From Macrosoma leucophasiata (lineage: Eukaryota > Arthropoda > Insecta > Lepidoptera > Hedylidae): a stretch of 64,000 nucleotides of DNA. Of this stretch, positions 46,620 to 57,639 are shown piece by piece. Location: the NCBI GenBank assembly GCA_036365455.1, contig JAWQUS010000009.1, positions 5,610,001-5,674,000 on the forward strand, in the 5' to 3' direction. The notes beneath the pieces are model-generated. The model saw nothing but the letters and a program-made list of their open reading frames with translations, made no database searches and was not told the origin of the DNA. Every line of letters starts with the position of its first letter. Position 1 is the first letter of the stretch. The translations under genes were made by a program, and so were the position numbers.

Positions 46620-49600
46620 CTTTTTGTCAAAAATACTTAGATTTCATATAAATTGGAATTAAAGTAGCATACGAATAATATGAACAGCAATTGCACATGC
46701 CTCATAAAAAACTTAATACTGTGAATACCGTGATAGAAGATAATATCACCCGCTACAATAGACCAGTCCCCACAATCAGCACCCGTCCACGAGTATGACG
46801 TATGTAGCAGCCATTGCTCTCCTCTGATCATAGTTTTACATTAGTTGTTTCAAGATGCGATTGTTCAATCAAATCAATTTGTCCGATTACAGGTGATGTA
46901 GGCAGGTGTCGCCAGTCACTTCACAGCCGTCCACGAGCGATGTCAATTGCGGAGAGCATCGACAATATCCAGCTCGTCCGAGGTATACGCCTCCTAATTA
47001 TATAAGCTAGAACTACATTACGTCTATATTTAAAGTTCAATTTTGAGACAATAATAAGATTTTTAAAATAAATTCTTTCTCATGTTCAGGATGATATGGA
47101 ACTTTACTATTTTACTAATATGATGCATAATATGTAAACATTGCATAGGATCTTTATATCTTATAAACAAGACAAGCAAATTGCTCATTAAAAGTTGGAA
47201 GTACGAGTTGAATTTGGTTACTACAGGAATGTATCTTTTGTTGAAGTTATTAGTTGTTATTTTCGTAATGCGTGGTCTTCTATTATTAAAATCACGTAGG
47301 ACGTCCGAGAACACGTAGAAATAATGTAGATCTAGCTTAATGTTTGTAAGTTTACGATTCATACTGTAATTTACTTTATTATGTAAATTATTATCTGTTT
47401 TTTCTAGATCCGCTAATTAAACATTATGTAATGTATCAACATAGACAATAAAAAACTTAATGCTAATTCAAAATTCAAGTTTCGAGTTTGACTTAAACCT
47501 GTTAAAGTAATTTAGATAAAAGAAAAACAAAATACGTATATCCATTTGAACCTATGAATATTCTTTTATTTTGAATACTACATATAATGGCGGATCTATA
47601 ATGGTCGACGTTCGTTGGATGTTGTGATCTAATGCAATAAAATAAGTGCATAATAAATGACATGTCATTTTGTATAAGTCGACAATATATTATGATGTAC
47701 AACGAATAACTAAACATTTAACTCATTCATTGGCAAATTGAAAGTAGTGTAGGTTTTCTATTCCACGAAATGGAACATGTCTTTGTTGTAAGCTGAATTT
47801 TACCAAAACTTGCAGTTACATACCTATGTTATTATAAAAATCATTGTATATAACTAACAAACGATATTGTCAATTGACCAATTTTGGTTCAGGCGGTGGA
47901 ATTATCATTATACTAACTATTGAGCGCAAGAAAGACGTAAAATATTAGTGAATATCGTGTCAATTCTTTGCTATCCATGAAAATAGGATTTTATAAATGA
48001 GAACACCAATTAGGATAGGTTGCGTTTTTAAATGCTACAATGTTAAGGATATTTTGCCCCTTTATATATTAGATTTTTTTTATTAACATTACCATAAGGA
48101 CTAGCAATTTCATCAACTTGTTGACTGCTATTGGTGTCACTGTTATTTTAATAATACATTCCTATTAATTACCTTTCGCATAATTGCGGACGTAAAGTGT
48201 CCATTGTACAATGAAAACATTGAATGCCTTTTAATCCTATTACCAACAAACAGTATAAGTTTAACTTTATGTCTGTGTGTTCTTTATGAGTTATAGCCCA
48301 GTTTTGATTTATTTTTCTCAAGTGGAGAATTAAATATTTAATAAGTTCCTTTGTTAATAAAATACTTTAAATTTTCTAGTATTATAAAATGCGTTTTCTA
48401 CTAACTGAAATTATGTTGGTAAACTGGGCTAATTCTGCACTTACTATGAACGTAACTCATCTTGTTTTCTTTATATTTAAAAACGATCGCTTCCCTCTTC
48501 GTCTTCCTTTATATGTAGTATATTCTTGTTACACTTTAAATGTTCATAAACTGTTTTCTTGACATTTTTGTGGTCCTATATACTGTTTAAATGAGTTGAA
48601 GCAACATGTTTGCAGGACGTATAGTTAAATGAAGTTAGAATGTCTTCAAATATTGTATGTATTGGATGATTATTTGTCATTCTGTTTGGTTCTAGATACG
48701 CTCGACTGGGAGATATAACAATATAACTATCACTTGATTGATTACAAATCTGTTTACATACGTATATTGTAAAATGTTCCTAATAATAAATATATCCATT
48801 ATGGTAGTCATCATAAAAATGTTTGGTGGGGTATATTCAATTAGCATTCCATTAGTTAAATATAACTAAGTCAAATATATAAGAGGCGATGTTTAAAATT
48901 GAATTGGGGTTAATTCCTTAGTATTGATGATTAAATGCCAATATAATATTGCTCAACCCATTGCACAATTTCTCGTTATCGAAGTATTGTAAGTAAGTAT
49001 ATCGAATTTCAAATTTACATTTTAACTATGTATTTTTCTTCTCATGTAAGTGATTTTTGTAATCTTTTATGAGAATAAAGCATCTTTAAACCTAACCTAT
49101 TTACAACGATTCGCTCAATTTTTTGTGTTACATATAAACGTTAGAGGCTTTTTTTCGATACCTGAAGCTACAGTTTTTGTAATGCCTATATTTTTTCATA
49201 ATGATTTAAATTCTTTGGTTGATGAGTGAACTGAGTTAACAAATTACATTTTCCTCTAAATCCAAGCCACTACTGCTTGCTAGCAGGCTAGCGGTTGTAT
49301 TTACTCAATTATTATTGAAACATCACTCGTAAGCTTTTATGATAACTGATTAACATTTAAACAATCATTAACTATAGTGAACGATATTTGTTTTGTAATA
49401 AAAAAAAAACTGCTTTGAAGAACTCTGTTGCTGTCTATACACAGCATCACCTCTGTAATTAATTTTACTTGGCACAAATACTCAAGGCCCATGTGTGTAT
49501 AATTTATGTTTTGTAACTTATTCGTTTTAACAGTTATAGTTCCGCTTATTATTTATAATTAACGTTATATTTTAATGCATAATGTCGAACTATACGAGCG

Positions 49601-49880
49601 TTTATAATATCGTATGTCTGTGACACAAATCATTGTCTTTGGACTTGAGACATGTACCTATTTGTCAACTTAACCATGATGATCATGGACTAAACAAATC
49701 GTACATGATGCATTTAAAAATGAAAATGTTTCTTTGCAATTCACGAAAATACAGTACGCAACAAGATTGCACACCGACCTATGGAGATACTTCGAATAAT
49801 TTCGGGTTTGTAGAGCGTTATCTTTATCGCACACACCTTTCTGACGTTTGTCGATCATTTTGATCAAGTTTTGATCAATA
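46620..49880. other. gene-free AT-rich stretch
   Basis: Apart from a possible small exon at about 46886-46981 (see findings), nothing is supported. Short open frames (for example 47063-47362 and 47502-47717, minus) are AT-rich and show no family motif I recognise. Confidence 0.4.
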
Positions 49881-49890
49881 CCGGACTATT

Positions 49891-50177
49891 ACTGGTGGTA
49901 GAGCTCCAGTGACGGAGCTCGCGGGCGTAGGCACCACCGCATTACCTAATATACTTACCGCTAAATGGTAGTGTTCAGCACTATCGTGTTCCAGTCAGGT
50001 GGTAATGTATGGCCCTGTAATTTCCGGCACGGAGACATAACACCTTAGGCCTCAGGAGTGGTAACGCATCTGCATTTTAACCTTGGTCTTTGTGTGGGTG
50101 TCTATAGGCTGCAGTCATCACTTAACATCAATGTGAACTGCATGCTTGTTTGCCACTTCCATTACATAAAAAAAAAT
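49891..50177 (+). repeat. SINE family A, full-length copy
   Basis: Complete plus-strand copy from ACTGGTGGTAGAGCTCCAGT to TTGCCACTTCCATTACATAA and an A run ending at 50176. A good reference copy for the family. Confidence 0.8.
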
Positions 50178-50179
50178 TG

Positions 50180-50876
50180 TGCGTAGGCAGTGTGCAGCAG
50201 AGATAACGCTATATGAACTCGAAACTAGCCGATTGTCTATTTCCGCTTGATGTGTAATATTTTTTGATGAGCACTGTATCGAAATTTGTGTCGCAAGATG
50301 TTTGCACAAACACTGGACGAATAAATTACGTGTCAAGCCGAATAGTTGAAGTATATTGAAATCCTCCCAATAATTTTTATTTTGATGTGAAATTCCACAA
50401 CATTGTGTACATACATACTCGCAATTTTGTACAAAACTCGGTATCTTTTTAAGTACATAATATTATTTTGTACAACGTTTTTTTTATTTGGAGGCTTTTA
50501 AAGTATACGACGTTATTATAAGGATATTTACTTAGATGTGATGAGTTCCTTTTTTATTAATGAAACATTGATTTGGTACTCCTAGTAATAATTATTTTGA
50601 AATTGTATAATATCACAATACTCTCATGAGGTACGGTTTATAATGTTTTTATTTCATATAGATCGAGAACTCGATCGTGTAACAATAAATAACATAATGT
50701 AATTAACTTACTGTTGAATGGATCGAGTCTTTCATATCAAATATTGTGAGGACTTAAATTAAGGTGACTTGATACAGCGAAGTTTAGCAACGAAGTGTAC
50801 TTTTGAAGGTGCAATAAACTCTGAAATAATAGTAATTGTGTTGTTTTATTTGGTAGACATCCCATCGTCAGTAATA
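50180..50876. other. no gene recognised
   Basis: AT-rich; holds only short open frames without support. The hAT element follows directly. Confidence 0.4.
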
Positions 50877-52020
50877 CTTTTGAGTAGGGTTTCTGGTTTC
50901 TCGCCCAATTTTTTTCTCGAGTTTCGAGAATTCTCGACTCCAATTTCTCGAGTTGTCTCGACTCTCGAGTCTTTCGTGAGAAATTATATAAAACTGAAAA
51001 TAAAATGAAAAACAATAAAAAAAATATTTTTTTTGTTGTACATACGTTACACTACAAGTTAGAAATACAAAACGAAATTGAATCTCTTCTTACAATCATA
51101 CAAAAATTAAAATTTTGAAAAAAAAAACAACAATTATAATAAAACAATATACATAATCTACTCTCCTTTCTCGGTCTTTTGATTAGACATAAACTGGTAT
51201 TATTGATTGAGAATATTGTGCGCTCCCATCATTGTCGATTTTGGTAAAATATTTCCAAACTTTTGACCTCTCATTGTATCATTTGTACCTACGTTTAACT
51301 GAAAATTATGAATGTTAAAATTGTTGGAACTGTGCGATATTATTAAAATATTTGTATTTATTTCTTTTATAATTATTGTTTTTATGCTAACGTACCTATT
51401 TTACACTGCAAAGCATACAATCAGGAAAAACTAAGTAAAAGTTACTTGATAACTTTAAAATTTTTAGGAAACCTATAAATCAACAATAAAATCTTATTTA
51501 TTCATGAATTAACCACAAAACGTTAATACTAATTTAATAACTGATATGATGCGGCGGCGACGAGTTACAAAGCATGCGAGTGAGAAATCCCGTGCACCCG
51601 ATTTGCGCGGGATGTCCCGATTTTCAGGGCTCTGGGGACTCGTCCCGATTAACACCTGATCGGGAGGTTAAATGTCCCGATAAATCAATCATCATCATTA
51701 TCTTAACCGAAAGACCGAGTCCCGAGGCTTTTGATAAATCAATAAATTAATTGATTGGCTTGTTTTTGACTGTCCCGATTTAAATACTCACTTTTCCGAT
51801 TTAAAACAAATTGGACCTGGCTACCCAGGCTGCACGTGTTTGAAGTGCGCGGGTGACGGGCAAAATGGCGAGTCTGTCTTTAACTCTTTAGCCCTTATTT
51901 CGTGTTCGCCGGAACTCGAGAGTCTCGAGAGTCGACTATTTATTTCTCGTCTCGAATGTCGGCCAAACTCTCAAGTTGTCTCGAGTTCGAGAAGTCTCGA
52001 GCAGAAACCCTACTTTTGAG
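50877..52020. mobile_element. 1.1-kb non-autonomous hAT element with perfect 8-bp TSD
   Basis: Element 50885-52012 starts TAGGGTTTCTGGTTTCTCG and ends CGAGCAGAAACCCTA. It is flanked by identical CTTTTGAG (50877-50884 and 52013-52020), which fits the hAT target consensus nTnnnnAn. Both ends are packed with CTCGAG/GAGTCTCG motifs (about 50915-50975 and 51914-52005). Inside, 51600-51830 contains repeated TCCCGATT motifs that may be another nested element. No transposase ORF. Confidence 0.88.
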
Positions 52021-52059
52021 TCTTACAGAAATAATCGAAAATTAAGAATTTATAAGTTG

Positions 52060-52280
52060 TTATTATCTATATATATAAAAATCAATTGCTGTTCGTTAGT
52101 CTCGCGAATTCGAGAACGGCTGATAGATTAGGCTAATTTTGGTTTTTATGATTTTTGGAAGTCCAGGGAGGGTTTAAAAAGGTAAGAAAATATGAAGAAA
52201 TTGAAGGGAAATAGTAAAAAAAAACATACGAGTCGAATTGAGAATCTCCTCCTTTTTGAAGTCGGTTAAAAACCACAATT
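52060..52280 (+). mobile_element. Helitron-like 5' fragment
   Basis: TCTATATATATAAAAATCAA followed by TTGCTGTTCGTTAGTCTCGC and GAGAACGGCTGATAGATTAG resembles the 5' end of a widespread moth Helitron family, which starts TCTATATATATAAAA. The 3' end is not identified. Recognition is from memory. Confidence 0.4.
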
Positions 52281-52434
52281 TTTCATTTTCCATACAAATA
52301 GTCCGTATCTATCAAACTTTCGACACATTATTTCATTCTGAGGCAATATGAAGTTTACTGGGTCATCTAGTGTTTTATAATTATCAATTCGTAAATATCT
52401 TCAAAGACAAATGTTTTCATAAACACCCATACTG

Positions 52435-52444
52435 TTTATTTATT
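52435..52444 (-). terminator. probable mRpS31 polyadenylation signal
   Basis: Overlapping AATAAATAAA on the minus strand, about 200 bp beyond the mRpS31 stop codon. Other candidates nearer the stop do not match AATAAA. Confidence 0.4.
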
Positions 52445-52642
52445 TCAACATGTCATCAAGCCAGTCTGATGGTAAGAGAATCTTATTTCAACCTATGACC
52501 TATTTCAAGGAAGAAAATATCAAACACCTCTATCCTAGAAAACATCATGTGTTACTAATTAGAAAGGACATGGAATAGAATGTAAATAATAAAACCAAAT
52601 CTAACTCCATCCTATAATTATACTAAAAATCTAATATAAATA

Positions 52643-52902
52643 TCATGCAGTTGTTTCACTTTGTTTAGAAATTTCCCAAGCTCCAACTTCGGCCAACATA
52701 TCCTTTTTGGACTCGAAATACTCCTTATACCACATAATGTGGTCTTTTTTCTCTTGCGCAGTGTAAAAGGCATTCTTGGACAGTCCTACGCAGACTAGTT
52801 CCATGAAATGGCGTATCGGGCCCTTTGTGGGGCACCAGCCCTCGAGGTGTGTGTCGAGGAAAATGTGCTCTGAGAAGTGGATGTTCTGCTCCTCTTCTAA
52901 AC
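52643..52902 (-). CDS. mRpS31: mRpS31 exon 6 (C-terminus)
   Basis: Acceptor ttaactattcaag. Begins GLEEEQNIHFSEHIFLD and contains the family signature PTKGPIRHFMELV and HIMWYKEYFESKKDML. Ends with TGA at 52643-52645. An upstream in-frame Met seen on simple translation lies in the intron and is not used. Confidence 0.93.
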
Positions 52903-55900
52903 CTTGAATAGTTAAAAAACAAGAACACATTATTATTTATAAAATATCGAAGGAAAACATAAATAATATTATACCTACTTGATGCAAAGTGCAGCATGTT
53001 TAAAGCGAAGCGTAGGCACAACCACATTACTTAATTTATCTGCCGATAAATGTTAGTGTTCAGCACTTTCGTGTTCTGGTTAAATATATGGCACCGTAAT
53101 AACTATCACAGAGACATAATAACTGAGGTCTCAGGGGTGGCAACGGATCTGCATTTTGGCCTCTGGTCTTGGTCACTTAACATCAATGTGAGCTGCAAGC
53201 TTGTTGGCCACTCTCATTAAATTAAAAAAAAAATAAAGGCACGATAGTGAGTCTATTTCAAGACATAAAAAAACCATCGAGAAAATAAACTAAATTTCGT
53301 AACAAGAGTGCCACTGCAAATCTTTAACAATGGAAAAATATATATATACAAATACAATAAATACTTACTACCCAACCTGAAATCTAAGTGTAGAGGTCAC
53401 TGTCATATATCCATGGATGCTGTCCTCTAATTCAAACATTAAATTTGAATTATAAAAAATCAAGTACCTTGTTCATTATCGATGGGGAACTTCCAAACTT
53501 TGCCCTGCTCGGTCCACAGGATCATCTTCTGCAGGTAGTTGGCGGGCGGCTGCGTGGTGGCCAGGGTGACCTCGCGCGCGGTCAGTTGCTCCCACACGTC
53601 CAGCTGCGGGCCGTGGTTGGGCTCGCGCGCCGTGAAGATGCCTAGCGGCTCTCCACTGAATATGTTCACAGTTGTGGGTTGGGTCATGCTGGAATATAAT
53701 AGAATTTATTGATTGTTCAATGCATTTTTATTTTAATAGGAGGTACATTCAGAAGCATTGAAATGTAATCAGCAGGATAGGGTTCAAATTAATGTATCTA
53801 TCAACCAGATGTGTATTCTGATGTATTGTAAAAATATGCATGACTGCACAAAATGCACAGATGGGAGAATAGATTAGGAGGATGGGTGACGTTATGGATG
53901 GGGCATACAGAATGAGAGACTGAGAGAGAAATATAGACAGTAGGACCCGTTTAATGGGCAGATCACCGAGAATCCATTTAAAATGTGATCTTAAGATTGT
54001 GTCAAGGATAGATCTATCTATTAATACGGGTTTTAGTTTTATCTAATTAACGCTTGTAAATAAATTGTGACGGAAACCTTCGTGTGTGAGTCCCACGAAC
54101 TTTTCTATGTTGGGCTCTAGACTACAGTCAATCAGTACAAAATTTAATATGAACAGTATGGAAACTACACAATAAACGTTCGAAACGGCACACTCGAACG
54201 ACGACGAACGGTTTGTACGTAGTTTCCACACTGTTCATATTTGTACTGTGCTAGAGCAGGTTGGTAAATTTATGGCAGATATCTATCTATGGGTGCGTTC
54301 CACTAAGCGTTCACAACGATCACGCTCACGACCGCAGTTTTTCCCGTTCCACTTGCTTGTGAGCGTTACTGTCGTAAACTCAACTCAAGTGGAATGGATT
54401 ATAGAGCGTTTTGAGCGTAGAGGTCAATAATACAAATGGCGAGTTAATAATTTTCATCAGTGAAATTTTAAACGTATGTAATAATTTTTTCAATAAGAAA
54501 ACTAATTTAAAGAAGGCTAAGTTAATTATAATTTCTTAAGTTAGGTTATATTATTGGCAATCAAGGAAAAATGTATACATGTATATTAATTATAAACTAC
54601 AATTAATTTTTCTAAACTTGTTTTACATAATTATATTTACCTGTGGAGGCACGTTGAGCATCCGCTGCAGAAACATTCACTTCTACTAATATATCTTTTT
54701 CGGCATGAAATAACGTAAGCTTTACGGTCGCCATTTTTTATGTTTTGACTTTTGAAAATGCCGCTAATTTTCTCAACGATCACTTCGACCCACCTTTTTA
54801 GATGGGTCGTCGTGAGCTTCGCGTGAGCGTAATTCATGACGTCATGAGTGACGTTTACGCCGCGACCACAACGACTGCGGTCGTCATGTGGAACGACTAA
54901 AGGAGCGTTTTGATCGTTGTGAACGCTTAGTGGAACGCACACTATACTGTAAATTGGACTAATTCCCATTGAATCACCTGGTCTTTTTGACGGGTACCCG
55001 CGCATGCGTCTCGCGCTGAGCTTGGCGCGTCTGCTCGGCATTCGCCACCAGCCGCTTGACTTGCTGCCCGCGCTCCCGCACCCCATCGCCATCCCCCGAC
55101 CGGTCCACCTTCATGCCCACTATCAGGTCACTGGAAATAGGGGCAACCTATTAATAAATACGTTATAAGAATGGTACGTACTGGACTACACGATTTTATA
55201 TTACTACAGTAGATTACTACTCTAGTCTCTACACTCTACTAATTTACCATCTGAACTGGATGCGTCTTTGCCAGTGGCAAATTGCCACCTTCATAACATC
55301 TACACAAAAGTTAGAAGTTGAAACACTATGCAATGCTATGGCACAATGCATCACCATTCCTGATGCCTACAGTCAGTACTCAAAGTTGAACATTACCATA
55401 TAGGTGTGCCTACGCCCACGAGCTCTGTCACTGGAGCTCTACCACCAGTCTGCATGTTCTTTTACCATCAATGTTATCATGGTATTTGTTTGCCTCTCAT
55501 GAAAATCACAAATGTAACAAACTAAAGTATTAACTCTTTAAATATGTTGTATATGTATACAATCACAAAATAGCATGGCCTATTCATATTCACCTGAGGC
55601 TGGTGGAAGTTTGGTTGATTTTACCGAGTACTTTGGACAGGAGTTCAGCTTCAGTCTGTTTGACATTCCCACCGAGAGCCTGTGCCACTTCTCCAGCCGC
55701 TTTTGTTATGCTTTCCTCTGTGGGTGATGAAATACGTAAAGTAGAGGCAGGCAGTTTTTACTTTTGCAGTCTTAATGATCAAATGATGCAGATCAAAACA
55801 GAAGCAAAAATGATAACAATCAGTGCTACCAAATGGTCAATGCCTCAGGAATAGAAATGCAACTTATTCAATGTAATATGAATATTAAAACTATTAATTA

Positions 55901-56484
55901 TGTATAAATATTGTAAAAAAATAATATAATAAAATTTGAAGTTTCTATGTTAAAAATAATTATGTTGTTACATCATTACTGTTGAGGCTTAACAGGTTTG
56001 ATATCTGTAATATTTAGTACCAGAAGTAGCTAGGACTAGACATTACAAAATTCTTGTTGATATATTTACAGCAGGCTTATACAAAAATGATCATACTGTT
56101 CAAATAAAATACAAACCTATTTTCTCTGTCTTAACTTCGATTTCGTCTTGTTTTGGTTTTCTTGTTCTATCGGGTGCGGTAACAAATTTTGCTCTGTATT
56201 CGCTTTCAGTAATTTTTGGTTCCAATTTCATACTTCTTAACAGGGCCTGGATTTTTTCAGTACTCGATTCAATAGATTCACTTTCTGTATCTTTTGCAGA
56301 CTGTTTTTTATTAACTTCTGATGTCTTTCCATCGTTTTCTGGAGACTTTTCCGATAAACACCTCGCGAACAATTTTACATTTCTTTTATATCTCAATCTG
56401 AAATTTGTAACCCTTGCATAAACTTATTGTTTTATGAATATATCTATTCATTAGTCAATTACATTTCACAAACCTGGATAGCAT
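52643..56484 (-). CDS. mRpS31: mitochondrial small-subunit ribosomal protein mS31 (6 exons, complete)
   Basis: Exons, in order: 56474-56484, 56117-56397, 55594-55717, 54978-55130, 53468-53688 and 52643-52902. They join in phase to 1050 nt, 349 residues plus stop, with GT-AG borders throughout. The product is a metazoan-specific protein of the mitochondrial 28S ribosomal subunit. The N-terminus MLSRLRYKRNVKLFARCLSE is Arg/Lys-rich without acids before Glu20, as for a mitochondrial targeting peptide. A charged, low-complexity region follows. The C-terminal third carries the conserved part: VWKFPIDNEQGLEEEQNI, FSEHIFLDTHLEGW, CPTKGPIRHFMELVCVGLSK and WYKEYFESKKD. Length is close to the human protein (about 395) and insect members. 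Introns 3-5 hold SINE A pieces and DNA elements. Identification rests on the C-terminal signature. Confidence 0.92.
53005..53235 (+). repeat. SINE family A, diverged copy in mRpS31 intron 5
   Basis: AGGCACAACCACATTACTTA, TTAGTGTTCAGCACTTTCGT, TCAGGGGTGGCAACGGATCT and the tail ending in an A run at about 53224. About 60 bp are missing before the tail. Confidence 0.6.
53468..53688 (-). CDS. mRpS31: mRpS31 exon 5
   Basis: Acceptor attatattccag, donor gtactt. Encodes MTQPTTVNIFSGEPLGIFTA to MILWTEQGKVWKFPIDNEQ. GC-rich with strongly coding third positions. The internal ATG is not the start, since the frame continues into exon 4. Confidence 0.92.
54133..54248. mobile_element. 116-bp palindromic MITE-like repeat (mRpS31 intron 4)
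   Basis: CAGTACAAAATTTAATATGA then ACAGTATGGAAACTAC (54133-54168) is mirrored at 54219-54248 (GTAGTTTCCACACTGTTCAT). The loop itself has inverted CGTTCGAAACGG/CGAACGGTTTG. Forms a long hairpin in the pre-mRNA. Confidence 0.55.
54291..54942. mobile_element. 652-bp DNA transposon derivative with 32-bp TIRs (mRpS31 intron 4)
   Basis: Terminal repeats GGGTGCGTTCCACTAAGCGT then TCACAACGATCA at the left, mirrored at 54911-54942 (GTGTGCGTTCC at the outer end). TAT occurs on both sides as a possible 3-bp target duplication. Subterminal CGACCGCAG and TGAGCGT also recur. The style suggests PIF/Harbinger/ISL2EU, but no transposase is present to confirm it. Confidence 0.65.
54641..54734 (-). pseudogene. 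orphan first-exon-like frame inside the TIR element
   Basis: ATG at 54734 opens MATVKLTLFHAEKDILVEVN then VSAADAQRASTG, and ends exactly at a consensus donor CAG|GTAAAT (54641/54640). It is in opposite arms-to-centre orientation inside the 54291-54942 element. No following exon is present, and I do not recognise the protein. It may be the retained 5' exon of the parental transposon's gene. Confidence 0.4.
54978..55130 (-). CDS. mRpS31: mRpS31 exon 4
   Basis: Acceptor ctatttccag, donor gtgatt. Encodes DLIVGMKVDRSGDGDGVRER through AQREAHARVPVKKT, a highly charged, probably helical linker. (The residue after QRE is Thr in the sequence: ETHAR.). Confidence 0.88.
55400..55452 (-). repeat. SINE family A head fragment (intron 3)
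   Basis: TGCCTACGCCCACGAGCTCT then GTCACTGGAGCTCTACCACCAGT is the family A head, minus orientation. The sequence back to about 55290 may be a very diverged body. Confidence 0.55.
55594..55717 (-). CDS. mRpS31: mRpS31 exon 3
   Basis: Acceptor atttcatcacccacag, donor gtgaat. Encodes EESITKAAGEVAQALGGNVK then QTEAELLSKVLGKIN, an amphipathic helical region. Phase fits exons 2 and 4. Confidence 0.88.
56117..56397 (-). CDS. mRpS31: mRpS31 exon 2
   Basis: Acceptor gttacaaatttcag, donor gtttgt. Encodes LRYKRNVKLFARCLSEKS, then a Lys/Glu/Ser-rich region and IQALLRSMKLEPKITE. Carries most of the presumed targeting peptide. Confidence 0.88.
56474..56484 (-). CDS. mRpS31: mRpS31 exon 1 (start)
   Basis: ATG CTA TCC AG followed by gtttgt at 56473. 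Joining to exon 2 gives MLSRLRYKRNVKLFARC, a typical mitochondrial presequence, which supports this 11-nt coding start. Confidence 0.75.
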
Positions 56485-56736
56485 AATGTTTTTAAAATTT
56501 TTCAATTTACAAAATAAGAGTAGAGTTAAAGTAATAGAGGTTATGTTTACCACCAAGTCTATATGTATTATCTATGTTTACCACAGACCAACAACCTGTT
56601 TACGTCAAACTGTCAAAAGTCAACTTCACGTTGTACGTTCCGTTACTCAACCAACTCACTCACTCATCAATTTATGTACTTTTATTTTAGTTATTTTATT
56701 GTATGACCTGGTATTTTCGTAAACAAAAATAAAACG
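56485..56736. promoter_or_regulatory. probable bidirectional promoter
   Basis: The 252-bp interval between the mRpS31 ATG (minus) and a presequence-like ATG (plus, 56737). It holds repeated TGTCAAA/GTCAAAAGTCAA motifs (about 56606-56625) and ACTCACTCACTCATC. A divergent housekeeping promoter is inferred from the geometry. No TATA box is evident. Confidence 0.4.
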
Positions 56737-56794
56737 ATGAGAATATTACGCTTGTTAACCATACATTCATCTTTAAAAACCAGCATTGTTAGGG
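56737..56794 (+). CDS. candidate first exon of an unidentified divergent gene
   Basis: ATG at 56737 (A at -3) opens MRILRLLTIHSSLKTSIVRG, an Arg/Lys/Ser-rich, acid-free stretch like a mitochondrial presequence. It is interrupted by a strong donor GG|GTATGT at 56795. Mitochondrial-protein genes are often paired head to head. No further exon was found downstream in the window, so the gene is unidentified. It could be a chance ORF. Confidence 0.4.
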
Positions 56795-56914
56795 GTATGT
56801 ACTTCCGGCTTTCAAAACCGGGTTTTATAACAGGAAACTTTCTTTTCTCATATAAATAAAACAAGCGTCTTCGGCAGATTATCATCTGAAATTGAAAAAT
56901 CCCAATAGCGCTTT

Positions 56915-56970
56915 TCCTGCTACACGGGCTCGAATCCGGGCTCTCATCGAAGCAGTAGCAGCCTCATAGA
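56915..56970 (-). repeat. tRNA-like SINE fragment
   Basis: Minus strand contains CCCGGATTCGAGCCCGTGTA, a B-box-like GATTCGAGCCC, with a partial head. Flanks show no family A body. Confidence 0.35.
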
Positions 56971-57354
56971 TCATACTGTCGGTATACTGGTATACTGTGC
57001 TTACTTGCTAGTATTATTACATATTCTCTGAAAGGTGTAAAGAATGAAATAGGTACAAACATTTAAATAGGTAAGTATTTCTTTATCGTCTTTCCTACAT
57101 CAGTTTAATTATGTATATCCTCTCAGCTGAGCATTTAGTCGTTTAATTAATAGAAACATTTAAACAAATAAATGCGGTTTGCGTATGAATAAATATTACG
57201 CACTTATTAAAATAAATGTAACATGAAAATAATAATAATACAAAAGAAAGTCGAACAGCGGGTCTCGTTCCTACTATGATGAGCATGATGTTGTCGTTTG
57301 TCGTGGTTGATAATGTATACTTATATAGATATACACTTAGATGAAAGGAGGTCG

Positions 57355-57535
57355 TTTCAACTAGTGGTAAGTTTTAGAGACGGTGGGTGTAGGCAAGGCA
57401 CTATGTACAGCAATAGATTAGTTCAGTACCTACCTACTGTTGTGTTCCTGTTAATTGATAATGTAATGTATGACCTCGTAATTACTATCACAGACAGAGG
57501 TAGGAGGGGACTTTGAACTCTCTATTGACCGCAGT
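57355..57535 (+). repeat. SINE family A relic
   Basis: Diverged: ACTAGTGGTAAG, gacggtgggtgtaggcaagg, GTGTTCCTGTTA, gacctcgtaattactatcac. The 72-codon frame over it is a shadow. Confidence 0.35.
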
Positions 57536-57639
57536 AATCACCGAAGTTATAGAATCAGTTAGTGATGTCAACGGCGATGTGGTTGGTAGCCGCAGATAGA
57601 TTATGCAGGTTCAGGGAATTGACCATACAGATACTTCAT

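Noticed and set aside
47063..47362. 99-codon minus ORF that vaguely resembles a retroelement C-terminus
   Set aside because: No defined motif (RT, endonuclease or tail signature) could be identified; the AT-rich composition explains the length.
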